DNA of 64,000 bases from Trichuris trichiura. Lineage: Eukaryota; Nematoda; Enoplea; Trichinellida; Trichuridae. Below, piece after piece: positions 54,599 through 64,000 of this stretch. The position numbers and the translations under genes are program-made. Where the stretch lies: assembly GCA_037903355.1 (NCBI GenBank), contig JBAJFE010000023.1, forward strand, positions 496,001-560,000, in the 5' to 3' direction. Within the stretch, counting starts at the first letter, position 1. Each line of letters starts with the position of its first letter. The notes beneath the pieces were generated by a model. It did not search any database and was not told the DNA's origin. It saw only the letters and a program-made list of their open reading frames with translations.

Positions 54599-54922
54599 TT
54601 ATCCGTAAAGCGTTTGAATCAATCGTTGATCAACCCGCATTATTGTTCTTTCTCTTTCGCCCAAAGGACGAGTGGTCTTTTGCGCTTTTCTATCTTTTGG
54701 TAGCTGTACAATTTCTTTCGCGTTCTTCTTTTCCAGATGCGCTTTCAGCTTTTCCAATTCGGGATTGCTGTGCTTCGTTGTATCTAGCTTTGCCAGATTA
54801 GCATACTTCGTGATCCACAGCTTCCTTTGCTTTTGGGGACGCTTAATTGTGTCCGCTGCCCAATATCGTCGATCATCGCGAACAGAGGGCCGCGTGAGAA
54901 TGCAACAACCATTGTATATCAT
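54599..54922 (-). CDS. Small basic protein, unidentified
   Basis: An uninterrupted 107-codon minus-strand frame with codon use like the recognised genes. It begins MIYNGCCILTRPSVRDDRRY, and the middle is Lys/Glu-rich and helical (HSNPELEKLKAHLEKKNAKE). It ends RLIQTLYG. Size and basicity recall a mitochondrial ribosomal or nucleolar protein, but no family is recognised. It could be a single-exon gene or a final exon. No AATAAA was noted directly after the stop. Confidence 0.45.
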   Translation of the reverse strand: MIYNGCCILTRPSVRDDRRYWAADTIKRPQKQRKLWITKYANLAKLDTTKHSNPELEKLKAHLEKKNAKEIVQLPKDRKAQKTTRPLGERERTIMRVDQRLIQTLYG

Positions 54923-54929
54923 TTAAAAT

Positions 54930-57440
54930 AACCTGCTGCTGTAAGCAGCAGTTGTTCAGCTGTTTGCAATATAATAACGCTTCTTCAGGCAGCCAGTTGG
55001 TGGTCATATGCACACTTTACAATACTTTGATAATATCTTCATAGTGATAGGAGTCCGAATCTGAATCGAACTGAGCACAGCTGCCAACGCTTGAACATAT
55101 CGTACGAACAACCTGATCGCCGATAAGCTTTAGGGAGAAAGCCCATCGTCGTACGCTGCTGGCTGTTCATGGCAGCGGTTCAACCACTGTGGCTGCCTCA
55201 CCATATCGTTTTGCCAGCTGATCAACGTCAGCGCGCCATCTTTGAAAAAACCGTTGCGGCCATGTTCGCATATCTTCTTGGAAAACAACTGCGGCAGCGG
55301 AAGCATATCTTTTCACATATCATAGTAGCAGCCCAACGGAAAGCTGAGTTGGTGCCAACAGTGAATATCGTACCGTAGCCGGCATAGACTAGCGTTCATT
55401 GGCCAGAAGAAGAGAGACTGCAGTAACGCAGCCGCACCGGCAAACTGAAAGCGCAGAATGACAGAGCTGCACTACAGCAACTAAAACTGCACAACTTTAA
55501 ACTGACGTGTCACTTCACAGTTGGCTCACTGAATTCAACTTGAACATCAATAACTTTAGGCCTGCTTGTTTCGAAAGACAATGCTTTTCGACAACTTAAA
55601 TTATCCAGCAGAGATAGTAGAAAATCGAGCATAAAATTGCTTAGTGACTTTGTCGTATAGTGTATGCCGTAAGTTCGACGTTGTTGAGAGATAGCAAACA
55701 CAATTGCAGCTTTATTTGGGCATTTCGCTTTTCCGCAAAAAGTTTTTTGCGGACGCGAAAATAGATTTTGGCGCTCGATTAAACTAAGAGTTTGAGTTTT
55801 TTTAATGCCAACTTTGCTTTATAGCAAATCTTTTGCGAGAAATGCTGTCCAAACTCTAACCGTTGAAACGGTTCTCAGTAAACTTAAGTAAGGACAATAG
55901 CGGGAAAAGAAAAGTCGCAGACTTTCATGCTTTGCCATTGAAGCTAATTTGAATGGCGCGAAAGGCGCTTTATTAAAAATTCCGTTCGCTAGTTATCGAA
56001 GGTTTGACTTTGTTTTGCCGCTCACGAAGTTAGCGCGTTTTAGTAGCTGTTGAAGCATGCAGAATATTTTTATTTAGCTCAATTTACTTGCATCGCGGTT
56101 ACCGTAAATTTAAGGTGATCAATCAGCTCGTTAAGTTTTATTTATTTTTTTTCTTAGCGACAGAACTTACTTTCCCTTAAAGGTCCCCTTTAATTTAACG
56201 CGAATTCTACTTTTATTGCTTTTTTTGTCAGACTACATAGGGGTTAACGTTGAGATAGGAAGAGAAGTCTTCCATTGTTGTACCTGAAAATCGTGCTTTT
56301 GTATTCTTTGCACTTGGGCATTTCTTAACGCTCTTCGCATTTGTCAAGTAAGCTTTGTCGCTGTACGCGATTTAGAGGGATTATCCCTACGCGATTTTAT
56401 TATTAGTTTTACGAACTAAAGTTTAATAGCGATTGTATGCGTTGGGGACCTATGTTACCGTACCTTTTGCTCGGGCAGCAGGTTTTTTCCATTTACGATG
56501 CGCAGTTTGCGGATCTTTCACTCGTTTAAATATTGATTTAGACGTGCACTTTTTAGGCGCCAAACGTCTGTCCATTCGTAGGGTTTGTTGGACGTATACC
56601 GATTGTACCATCGCACATTATCTTCCGGCTTGGTAAGTGAGTTTCGAAGTTCACCTTTGCCAACTAAGCTTCTTCGCGTTCAATTCCGAATATGAATTGC
56701 CGCTTTTCTAAAATATAACTTGGGCGGGAAAATATTTAATTTTTTTATAAATTTCTTCCAGCCAACGAAATTTCGATTGTTCGGTTTCTGTCTAAATATT
56801 CTAATTCTTCGGTTAATTTCAAAATAGAGCTTGGTTGAAGGGCTTTTCATAACGCGCGCAGACGCGCGAATTTCAGTCGCTTTCCACAAAGCTTACTCGT
56901 AGTTTCGCTAGCTGTTAAAATAATAATTTTTTGCTTTCGTTACGCGGTAGCGCTAAATTAAGCCTAGGAAAAGCAGCCGATGTTTGTCGATGATAAATTG
57001 TTTGCCTTAAGTAATGAGACAACTTAACTTCAACAAGTTAACGTGAAAATCTAGTTTGAATTAAAGCTAAATTTCCAGTTGGCGCCAGACTCGTATTGAC
57101 AAAAAAGACTTCTTATTGCAATGGTGAATGTTTGCAACCATCAAACTCGCCGGTTACGCCTTCGGCTTTGTAAGCAATTCTGTTTTTTTAATGATTTTCA
57201 GGTTTTTTGTAATCACAGCAGTTATACTGTTGCTGTTTTTGTTGCAACTATTAATTGTTGCGGTTTTTTGGCAAGCGTTGCTTCGTTTGGGCTGAGATGT
57301 ACGATAAATGCTCTTGAGCAGCATTAGCGAAACCTTTTTCTCCCTGTTCCATTTTGCGGTTGTTTGTCCGCGTTGTCGGGTTGTAACTGTTGTCGTTTAG
57401 GCGCTAGTCGTTTCCACCAACGTAAATTAGGCTAAAATTT
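54930..57440. other. No gene recognised
   Basis: Contains isolated terminal boxes of the hairpin family: TGTACCTGAAAATCG at 56281 (inverted) and AATGATTTTCAGGTT at 57189, the latter preceded by a weak GCCG/CGGC hairpin. ORFs at 55169-55378, 55510-55701 and 56433-56636 are unsupported. Confidence 0.3.
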
Positions 57441-58827
57441 GGGCGAAATGAATGTATTATCAAGATTGCGCGAGGAACTGTTGCACTACGACAAGCATAG
57501 TATGTGGGACTCCATTCTTAAAGTGAGTTCACTTATTTTTGTTCCGCTGTTAGTTCATGTGCATTTTATGCTTTATTACGCCTTGCTTAAGTCAATGATG
57601 TTTCACCTTTAAATTATTTACTTTTCATTGATTTCGATTGAGACATTGTTAATTTTTTGCCAGGAAATCGACCGTGACACTTCGAGTGCGGGTTTGACCG
57701 TTGAAGAAGGCGCAAAGCGTGAGAACAGCGACCTGAACAGATACAGGAACGTACTGCCATGTAAGATAGTAATAAATATCGCTTGCAGCCCATTTTAAGT
57801 ATTCGCATTTTAGATGATCAAACTCGAGTTGTTTTACCCGAAAGCGGCTATATTAATGCCAACTATGTGACCTTAAGTGGTACGGACCTGGACCTCATTC
57901 TTACTCAGGTGGAACTTTTATCGTCAGTGCGTACTTGTGGCGCGGGAATGTAATTGTTTTCAGGGCCCATTACTCGGCACCGTAGGTGACTTTTGGAAAA
58001 TGGTTTGGAACGAGCATTGCGAAAACATAATAATGCTATCTGGTTTTACTGAAGGCAATCGGGTAAAAAGAACGTTTCGTATTTTTGTTAGCTTCATTTA
58101 AAATGTCCCTCCTTTGTCGATGGACAATTTCAGGCAATGTGCCATCCGTACTTGCCGATGAAATTGAATTCCGGACGGTGCGATACGCTTTCGATGGGAA
58201 CGTTCGATGTAAAGTTAGTTGAGGTGATTAGCCACAAGCACTTCGAAGTTCGAAAGTTAACGCTCCGTTGCAATATGGTTAGTTTTGCTCGATACTCGAA
58301 TAGTTTGTCGCTAATGCTCTTTTCTTTTTTTGCTCAACTCCGAAAGAGAAATCAATCACTACTACTTGTCTAGTTGGCCTGACTTCGACGTTCCAGCGGC
58401 TCCGGACGAATTTTTGGCGCTGCTTGCTGAAGTAGGTCATTTTCCAAGCTTCTTAAATTTCAGTTTCCCAATGGGCTAAAACTGACTTTATTCTACTACG
58501 CTCAAAGACAGCATTTCCTTAAGTCACCTACGTTTTTTAGTTCATTTTTAGTCAAACTTTTAATCTGCGCTTTCCTTTCTTGCCGAAGCAGCATTATTCC
58601 AAGAAGTTCGTTAAACCCACACTAGTCATACTGTAACTCAAATAGTTTTCAGGTTCTTTCCAGCGATTATTCCCTCCAATCCTGTTCTCCCTCACCTGAG
58701 CTTAAGTTTGCATGTATATAAGGCTTATGTTTTAGTAAATCCGTTGTGAGATAGCTTACAGTACTACTGATGGGCGCATAACGGCCAGACGTAAAGGGGA
58801 ATCTCGTTTTCGTGTTTCTTAAAAGTA

Positions 58828-61467
58828 CAGTCGGCCCTCATTATCCGCGGTTAATTCGTCCCGAATTTTGAGCGTTACACCGCGTAAAACGAATCCCGCG
58901 TTGTATAGGATACCCTATGAAAGAGGCCAAATAGCTTTTATTCCAGCCGCGTATTTCATCCTATCCCCTTGAATTCCTTCCGGAATAGTTATCATACCTA
59001 GTGATCCTTCGAAGCTTGGTACTACGGAATCTAGCTACAAGAAAATGACATTAATGAGACTGCGCATGTCCAGTGGGGCCAGCCATCAGAGTCCAAGCCA
59101 TTACATACAAGAAAGGATGAAAGTAAGATGATCTTTCTTAAAACGCCTTGGAATCACCTCGCTTTAATGAGCTAAGCGATATACTGGTGCGCGGAATGGG
59201 TACAGAGCAGGGGAAATATATAAAATGCACAGGCCCACTTAAGCAGAAATACTGAACATCACATGGAGCACATTCACATAGAACAAAACGTCTACGGGCA
59301 GAAATGTTTGGCGCATCAGGAATCAGACAATTCACCCACTTTCTGTAGGTGGGCGCAGATCCCCTGGAGACCGGCCAGCCCTAGGGTTGCTTGAACTTGT
59401 TGGTAGCGAAACTTCTAGCCTTAAAATGATAGGCTCCGCAGCTGCCGGAGCTTTATTTAAAAACATTGTTATAGGGGCTGTTTCTCCCTTTTCTTCGCTT
59501 CATCGAATAAATCCTGTAGCGATTTCAACGAAGCCGTTATTCCTCGTGTAACCATGATGCCACGTTCCATGGATGGATCATATTCAACAATCATATCCTT
59601 CAGGACCTGCGCTTGCCGGAAAATAGTGGCCAGCTTTTGCAGCGTCTAATCCGAGGGTGTTTGAGCTTCTGTATCTTTCATAACGTCGTCGTCACTGGCC
59701 GTAGGTGATTGCATCAGTTCTTCGAGTTCCTTGTTGGTGAACGGTTCTCCACAATCTTCCATGTGCCCTCTGATATCGTCTTCTATTATGTCGGAGAAAC
59801 CCTCACCTCCCAACTCCTTGGCAATATTCACTATGCCCATGACCTCTTCATAGATGGCACCTAAGTCCTCGCATTCACTGACTGCGTCTCTCCACAACCG
59901 CTTCCAGCAACCGCTGACTGTTCTAGGTTTTATCTCGTGTACTGCCTCCGCAATGAGCGCGATAGCGTCTGCAATTGAGAAACGCTTCCACAGGCTGGCA
60001 AGATCGCAATCAGCATTAGCGTGGAGAGAGTATCACGAAGCTTTCCAAATACGAGACGAGTATAAGTAGCCTTAATGCATTTTATGACGCCCTGATCCAG
60101 TGGCTGTAGTAGTGATGTCGAGTTAGCGGGCAAAAATTTCACCTCGACGTTCTCATTAGCGAAGCAAAGAGATTGCGGGTGACCTGGGGCGTTTATCAAT
60201 TACGAGGAGGACCTTGAAAGCCATCCCCTTGCTTTCCAGGTACTTTTTCGCTTCAGGAATGAAGCATTGGTAAAACCATTCCGTAAGAAGGATAACCGTC
60301 ATCCACGCCTTCTTGTTGTGCTGCCAGAAGACCGGCAGGCAATCCTTGTTCTTATTTCTGAGCGACCGAGGATTACGAGTCCGGTAGACAACGCCGGGCT
60401 TTATCATGTGTCCTGCAGCGTTGCCACAGAGCACAAGAGTGAGTCGATCTTTCAGTGGCTTGAATCCCGGGGCTTGCTTTGCGTTCTTGTGGATGTACGT
60501 GCGCTTTGGCATTTGCTTCTAGAATAATGCCGTCTCGTCACAATTGAAGATTTGTTCTGGGAGATATCCCTTTTGGTCCACTATCTCTTTGAATTCCTCC
60601 GGGAATGTCGAGGCAGCTACGCAATCAGCCGATGCCGCTTCTCCAGTGATCTTTAAGTTCTTGAGGTTGCAGCGCTTCACGTATTTGGCTAGCCATCCTC
60701 TGCTAGCAGTAAACCCTTTTCTCTCGTTCTCTGCAACCGAGCCAGAGAAGTGCTCATATAAGCTCAGCGCTTTCTCCCGAATAACTTTCCCGTCGACAGG
60801 GACATGCTTCCGCGAGATGTCCTCTATCCAAACGTTTAGCGCTTTCTGGGCCTTCACGAGGACTTTGTTGCGAACTGCAGCAGCTATTTTCGCCAGTGAA
60901 GGGTCGGGATGCACGCTTCTTCGAATCTCAGCTTCCTGCTGCTTTATCGTACGAATGCAGGATTCATTCTTCCCGATCTTGGGGCCCACTTCGGCACATG
61001 ACAATCCGCTTTTCAAAAGATCTAGGACTTTTACTTTTTCATGAAGGGTAAGGATGCTACGTTGTCTCTTAGCCCTAAAGGACCGCTCTGTTCACTTAGT
61101 TGCCTTCTGTCAGCCATCCTCCTATGGGACACCAGTTACACGACGCGAAAGTTCAGACCTACCACGCTGCAGGGAAACTGATATTTGCGCACAGCGCGCG
61201 GCCTCGACAACGCGCACGAAGCAATAATGAGCAGTTAGAAAAATGAAAAGACCTCATTAGCATTGTGCACGGTTAGAGAGCACTGTGGGCAGAGAAAGTC
61301 TTTCGCGAACGCGCAGATGATCACACTGCTGCACAGGCATGCAACGACACTGGTGCAATTATATAATAACGGCCAGCGGTGCGCATGTCTCTGTGAAAAG
61401 ACGACGTCACTATTTTACGCTGGACAAACCACGTTGTATAAAATCCGCGGATAACGAGGGCCGACTG
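58828..61467 (-). mobile_element. Tigger (pogo-superfamily) DNA transposon
   Basis: The terminal inverted repeats CAGTCGGCCCTCATTATCCG (left) and the inverse ending CGAGGGCCGACTG (right) are flanked by TA on both sides (58826-58827 and 61468-61469), the pogo/Tc1 target-site rule. Length is 2640 bp. It sits in an intron of PTP-B, opposite in direction. The related internally deleted copy is at 18181-19178. Confidence 0.92.
59646..61125 (-). pseudogene. Tigger/jerky-type transposase, disrupted
   Basis: The minus strand encodes an N-terminal helix-turn-helix (RAKRQRSILTLHEKVKVLDL), a CENP-B-like second HTH (KALNVWIEDISRKHVPVDGK), then the DDE_1 catalytic domain: FNCDETALF, RLTLVLCGNAAGHMIKPGVV and LLVID plus NAPGHPQSLCF, and LLQPLDQGVIKCIKATY. 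The C-terminus is acidic (TNKELEELMQ). Breaks are visible: a stop replaces the expected Trp after DETALF (60519), a one-base shift falls inside the DNAPGHP motif (near 60195), and further shifts occur near 59.93 kb and near the start. The gene is dead but complete in outline, so the family consensus would be easy to recognise. Confidence 0.88.
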
Positions 61468-62399
61468 TATTAACATTTTTATGACGTCACAGGGTCTTGG
61501 CTTAAAAAATTAACATAGTTTTAATTTATTTTTAAGTTTCACAGGCAGGTGAGTAGCGGTCGCAAAGGTCCAACGGTTGTTCATTGTTCGGCGGGAGTTG
61601 GTCGTTCGGGCAGTTTTGCCGTCATCTACGGTTGCATCAAAATGGTACGAAAAAATTGTCCACTACCATTCAAGGGTTAAATTAAAATTCGCCATTTCGG
61701 ATGGCGGCTCAAAAAGATTTGGCAACGCTTGATTTGCCGCGCGTGATTTCTGATCTCCGTCGTTGCCGCATGAAGCTTATTCAAACGCCTCAACAGTTGC
61801 GATTTTGCTGGGATGCGTTGATCAGCGCTACAAGCTGCTTGAAATGGGTAAGAGGATGCGACGGAATGACGGCTACTTTTCTTTTAAATTGTTTTTTTCG
61901 TTATAGCGTTGTGCTTTCGGGATACCGGACCCGTCGACGTCTAGCAATGGCGGTTGGCTTTTTTTGTCAATCCTTCTCCAATCGGTTATACTTTTCACTC
62001 ATTTTAAGAGGCATCCAAAGCTTTAGTTGATCAAAGTTCAAAAGACGAAGGCAAGTTGTATTCGCGGGCTGTCAATACGGGAAGGCGAAGTAGGTCCAAT
62101 GGTCCAATGGAATCTGGTGATTTTTGTTGGCGCCGTTACGACGAGCGGTAAATAAAATGGAAACTTTTATCCTCTTTTGCTTTATTCGTAGAAAAACGCT
62201 TTGTTGTTTGTTGTTTCAGCTATATGGATCGCGTACGTCGTAGAAAATTGGAAGCGGAAAAAATGCGGACTCGACTGATGGCAATGAAGGAAAAGATGAA
62301 CAGAGAGCGGGACGACAGGCTGTTTTATTACATTCTGTTTTTCCTGGTTATGTTTGCTTTGTTTGTCGCTTTTTGCCTGATGCTGAAGCCAAAATAATC

Positions 62400-62855
62400 A
62401 GGGACCATTTTTGCATGTTGTGAACGAGTTTGGCTTGACGCGCATCCGTTTTAATTTGTTGTGCTTTTTATGGGGTATGTTTTCTTGCCTTCTTGGAACT
62501 AACACCGTTCCGTATTGTTTTGCTCTTCTTCACCATCATCATCATCATCATCTTCATCGGGAGTAAAAGGCACTGCGCGTCTGCTTTTATTTTTTTGTGC
62601 ACTGCAAAGTTGTTGTTGTTGGTCAAGCTGATCGCTATCGTTTTCAAAAACTTTTGTCTCGAAATGTCAACTCCTTATTTGGAGTTGTACTTGCAGATAT
62701 TTCGACATGTTGCCTTTTGGCGCGTCCTCAAGCTTTCTTGGCCGAGCGATAAACGTTGTGGCCGTCTCGTTTCGTTTTAATCGGAAGTACAGAAAAGTAT
62801 CCGGTTGGATTGGGCGCTATTTTTTTGCAGGTTGATTCCTTTTTGTTTCAGTTTT
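62400..62855. other. PTP-B 3' flank; ATC microsatellite
   Basis: A short CATCATCATCATCATCATC run at about 62534-62553. An open frame across it (62493-62780) starts on a non-ATG codon and is probably an artefact. Confidence 0.4.
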
Positions 62856-62869
62856 CATTCAAAAAGGAA

Positions 62870-63019
62870 ATGTCAAAGACGGGAATAAATTTACGCATGG
62901 CGAAGCCTTCCGGAAGAAGAATAATAATGCGTCGATTATTAAAAGAGGCAAAGTTCATCGGTTGGGGCCACGATCCGTTTGATAAAAGTGAGGGAAAACC
63001 TTTGAACTATCCCCTGTGA
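62870..63019 (+). CDS. Possible small gene or last exon, unidentified
   Basis: ATG 62870 starts MSKTGINLRMAKPSGRRIIM, then RRLLKEAKFIGWGHDPFDKS, ending LNYPL. An acceptor-like TTTTTGTTTCAG lies just upstream (about 62850), so it may be the last exon of a gene whose earlier exon is in 62.6-62.8 kb. It is basic and short, and no family is recognised. Confidence 0.35.
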   Translation: MSKTGINLRMAKPSGRRIIMRRLLKEAKFIGWGHDPFDKSEGKPLNYPL

Positions 63020-63024
63020 TGACC

Positions 63025-63870
63025 GCCAGGTGAGCAAACGTCCATCTACCCTTGCTGACGTTATCTGATATACCAGTGGTGGCATATCCGGTTGGCCTTG
63101 TCGTCTCGTGCTATTGGCGATTCAATCTTCTCCATCAACTACAACGTAGTACTTGCATTGGTCAGGTTAGAAATTTGCATAAACCGATCTGTTAAAGTCT
63201 TCATGTTCGTGGCGGTATGTTGAGAAGTTTTTTGGCGTTTTTGCAAAGCTTAAAAGTAAACAAGTGAGGGAAAGCAGGCATGTTAACCGGAAACTGTTTG
63301 TTCCCTACATTCTGTTAATATTTCGAACTAATTGAGAAAAGTTGAAGCTTTCACTCGATTGGCTATTCTGAAGGTGGGACATTTCAAGGTGACTTCCACC
63401 GCCAAATACAACCACTACGTGACTTGAGAAACTTCTAAATGTCCGCAACTGTCTTCTAGTTTTAGCTAGTAACTGAAGGCTCTATTTTCTTTTTTGTTAT
63501 CCTTATTTTTTGTTTTTATGCGAACCTGGCGATCTTACTTAAACTACCGTATGGCTGTATGGTCTTGCAAAGCTGTGTCGTCGAAAGCGGTGGGCTTCAA
63601 ACTTCCCAACGATTTTTTTGCTTCGAAACACCTCTTGTATTTATTTATTTATTGAAATGTTTAAAAGTAGTGTTGCGCTTTCGAATATTTTCGCCGCACT
63701 TCAAACAATGTTGAACATTGGTATTTTCCTAATGCTAGTTTATTTTTAGCCGAGATTGCGTAAAGGTAATGGATCAATAATTTTGCATTTAATCTGAACC
63801 AGATGTTCTAGCTACGGTATTTTTCATGATTCCGAAGTCTTCGTTCGAAGAAGTTAAGTAAATATTACTA
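63025..63870. other. No gene recognised
   Basis: AT-rich. TTATTTATTTATTG near 63640 is the only simple repeat. No feature is supported. Confidence 0.35.
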
Positions 63871-63879
63871 TGGCTGTAC

Positions 63880-64000
63880 TTTCCTTATTTCATGGCTTAG
63901 GCTTAGTCTAGGGAAGAACAAGGTTGCAAGAAAAACTAGGTGCTTTGGTCTTAGAATTTCTTCGGCTATCCCGTTCTCCCTTAGCATAAGCCTAAGTTAG
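63880..64000. repeat. Family 2-type termini at the window edge
   Basis: GGCTTAGGCTTAGTCTAGGG near 63895 and CCCGTTCTCCCTTAGCATAA at 63969, then GCCTAAG, match the inverted termini of MITE-like family 2. The element may continue beyond the window. Confidence 0.35.

Larger units (their letters stand above)
57448..62380 (+). pseudogene. Protein tyrosine phosphatase B with tail anchor, possibly broken
   Basis: Exons correspond one to one with PTP-A: 57448-57522, 57664-57760, 57814-57908, 57964-58062, 58134-58277, about 58347-58431, 61549-61644, 61701-61847, 62011-62147 and 62221-62380. Motifs present are NRYRNVLPYDQTRV, YINANYV, LILTQGP, SWPDFDVP, VVHCSAGVGRSGSF (catalytic Cys and Arg) and QTPQQLRFCW. 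The extra C-terminus is Arg/Lys-rich (RVRRRKLEAEKMRTRLMAMK) and ends with the hydrophobic LFYYILFSWLCLLCLSLFA. This is a tail-anchor layout like that of PTPN1, which sits on the ER. Two defects are seen. The exon 5-6 junction keeps frame only with a weak alternative donor at 58267. The acceptor before 61701, AG in PTP-A, is GG. A 2.6-kb Tigger element lies in the intron 58432-61548. It is either a recent pseudogene or affected by assembly errors. Confidence 0.75.

Noticed and set aside
62493..62780. 95-codon ORF across the ATC microsatellite
   Set aside because: Starts on a non-ATG codon and its Ile run comes from the repeat.
1..64000. tRNA or rRNA genes
   Set aside because: I looked for B-box-like GGTTCGAATCC patterns and cloverleaf arms and found none convincing; a tRNAscan/Infernal run would be decisive.

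Overview
This is eukaryotic nuclear DNA. The genes are split by short GT-AG introns (44-111 nt in most cases) with TTTTCAG-type acceptors. There are no operons, Shine-Dalgarno sites or CRISPR arrays, and metazoan transposons are abundant. The short introns, acceptor consensus and paired PTP genes fit a small-genome invertebrate, most plausibly a nematode. That is inference; no species can be named from the sequence.

Recognisable cellular genes are few. From left to right they are: a coiled-coil protein with a RanBP2/NZF-type zinc finger (1.26-2.33 kb, +); an intronless, strongly divergent histone H2B variant (20.74-21.12, +); the 26S proteasome ATPase Rpt1/PSMC2 in ten exons (29.31-35.87, +), whose last intron holds a complete hAT transposon; the tRNA 2'-O-methyltransferase TRMT13 (43.52-44.8, -); a five-exon four-EF-hand protein (45.54-46.44, -); and two paralogous protein tyrosine phosphatases, PTP-A (48.5-50.25, +) and PTP-B (57.45-62.38, +). 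PTP-B carries a Tigger transposon in one intron and looks partly broken. For the zinc-finger gene, Rpt1, EF-hand gene and PTP-A, the hand-built exon sets sum to a whole number of codons. Several small coding-like stretches stay unidentified.

Mobile DNA dominates the rest. There are two hAT elements with perfect 8-bp target duplications (10.98-15.44 and 31.46-35.39). There are three Penelope-like retroelement copies (17.58-19.6, 40.5-43.1, 51.8-53.9) plus scattered fragments, most ending in hammerhead-ribozyme-like motifs. One long Tigger/pogo copy lies at 58.83-61.47 and an internally deleted relative at 18.18-19.18, the latter nested in a Penelope element. A block of AAT repeats and three palindromes lies at 7.66-9.02 kb, and several MITE-like families are present.

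The most unusual signal is a dispersed family of about eleven modules, all in the first 28.5 kb. Each has a short hairpin whose stem sequence differs from copy to copy while pairing is kept, around a loop resembling ACCGCT. It is followed 50-100 nt later by a conserved box running from GTTTAAAG to GATTTTCAGGTAC. I do not recognise this family. It could be a structured non-coding RNA repeat, a hairpin-bearing MITE, or an element that carries its own 3' splice acceptor.
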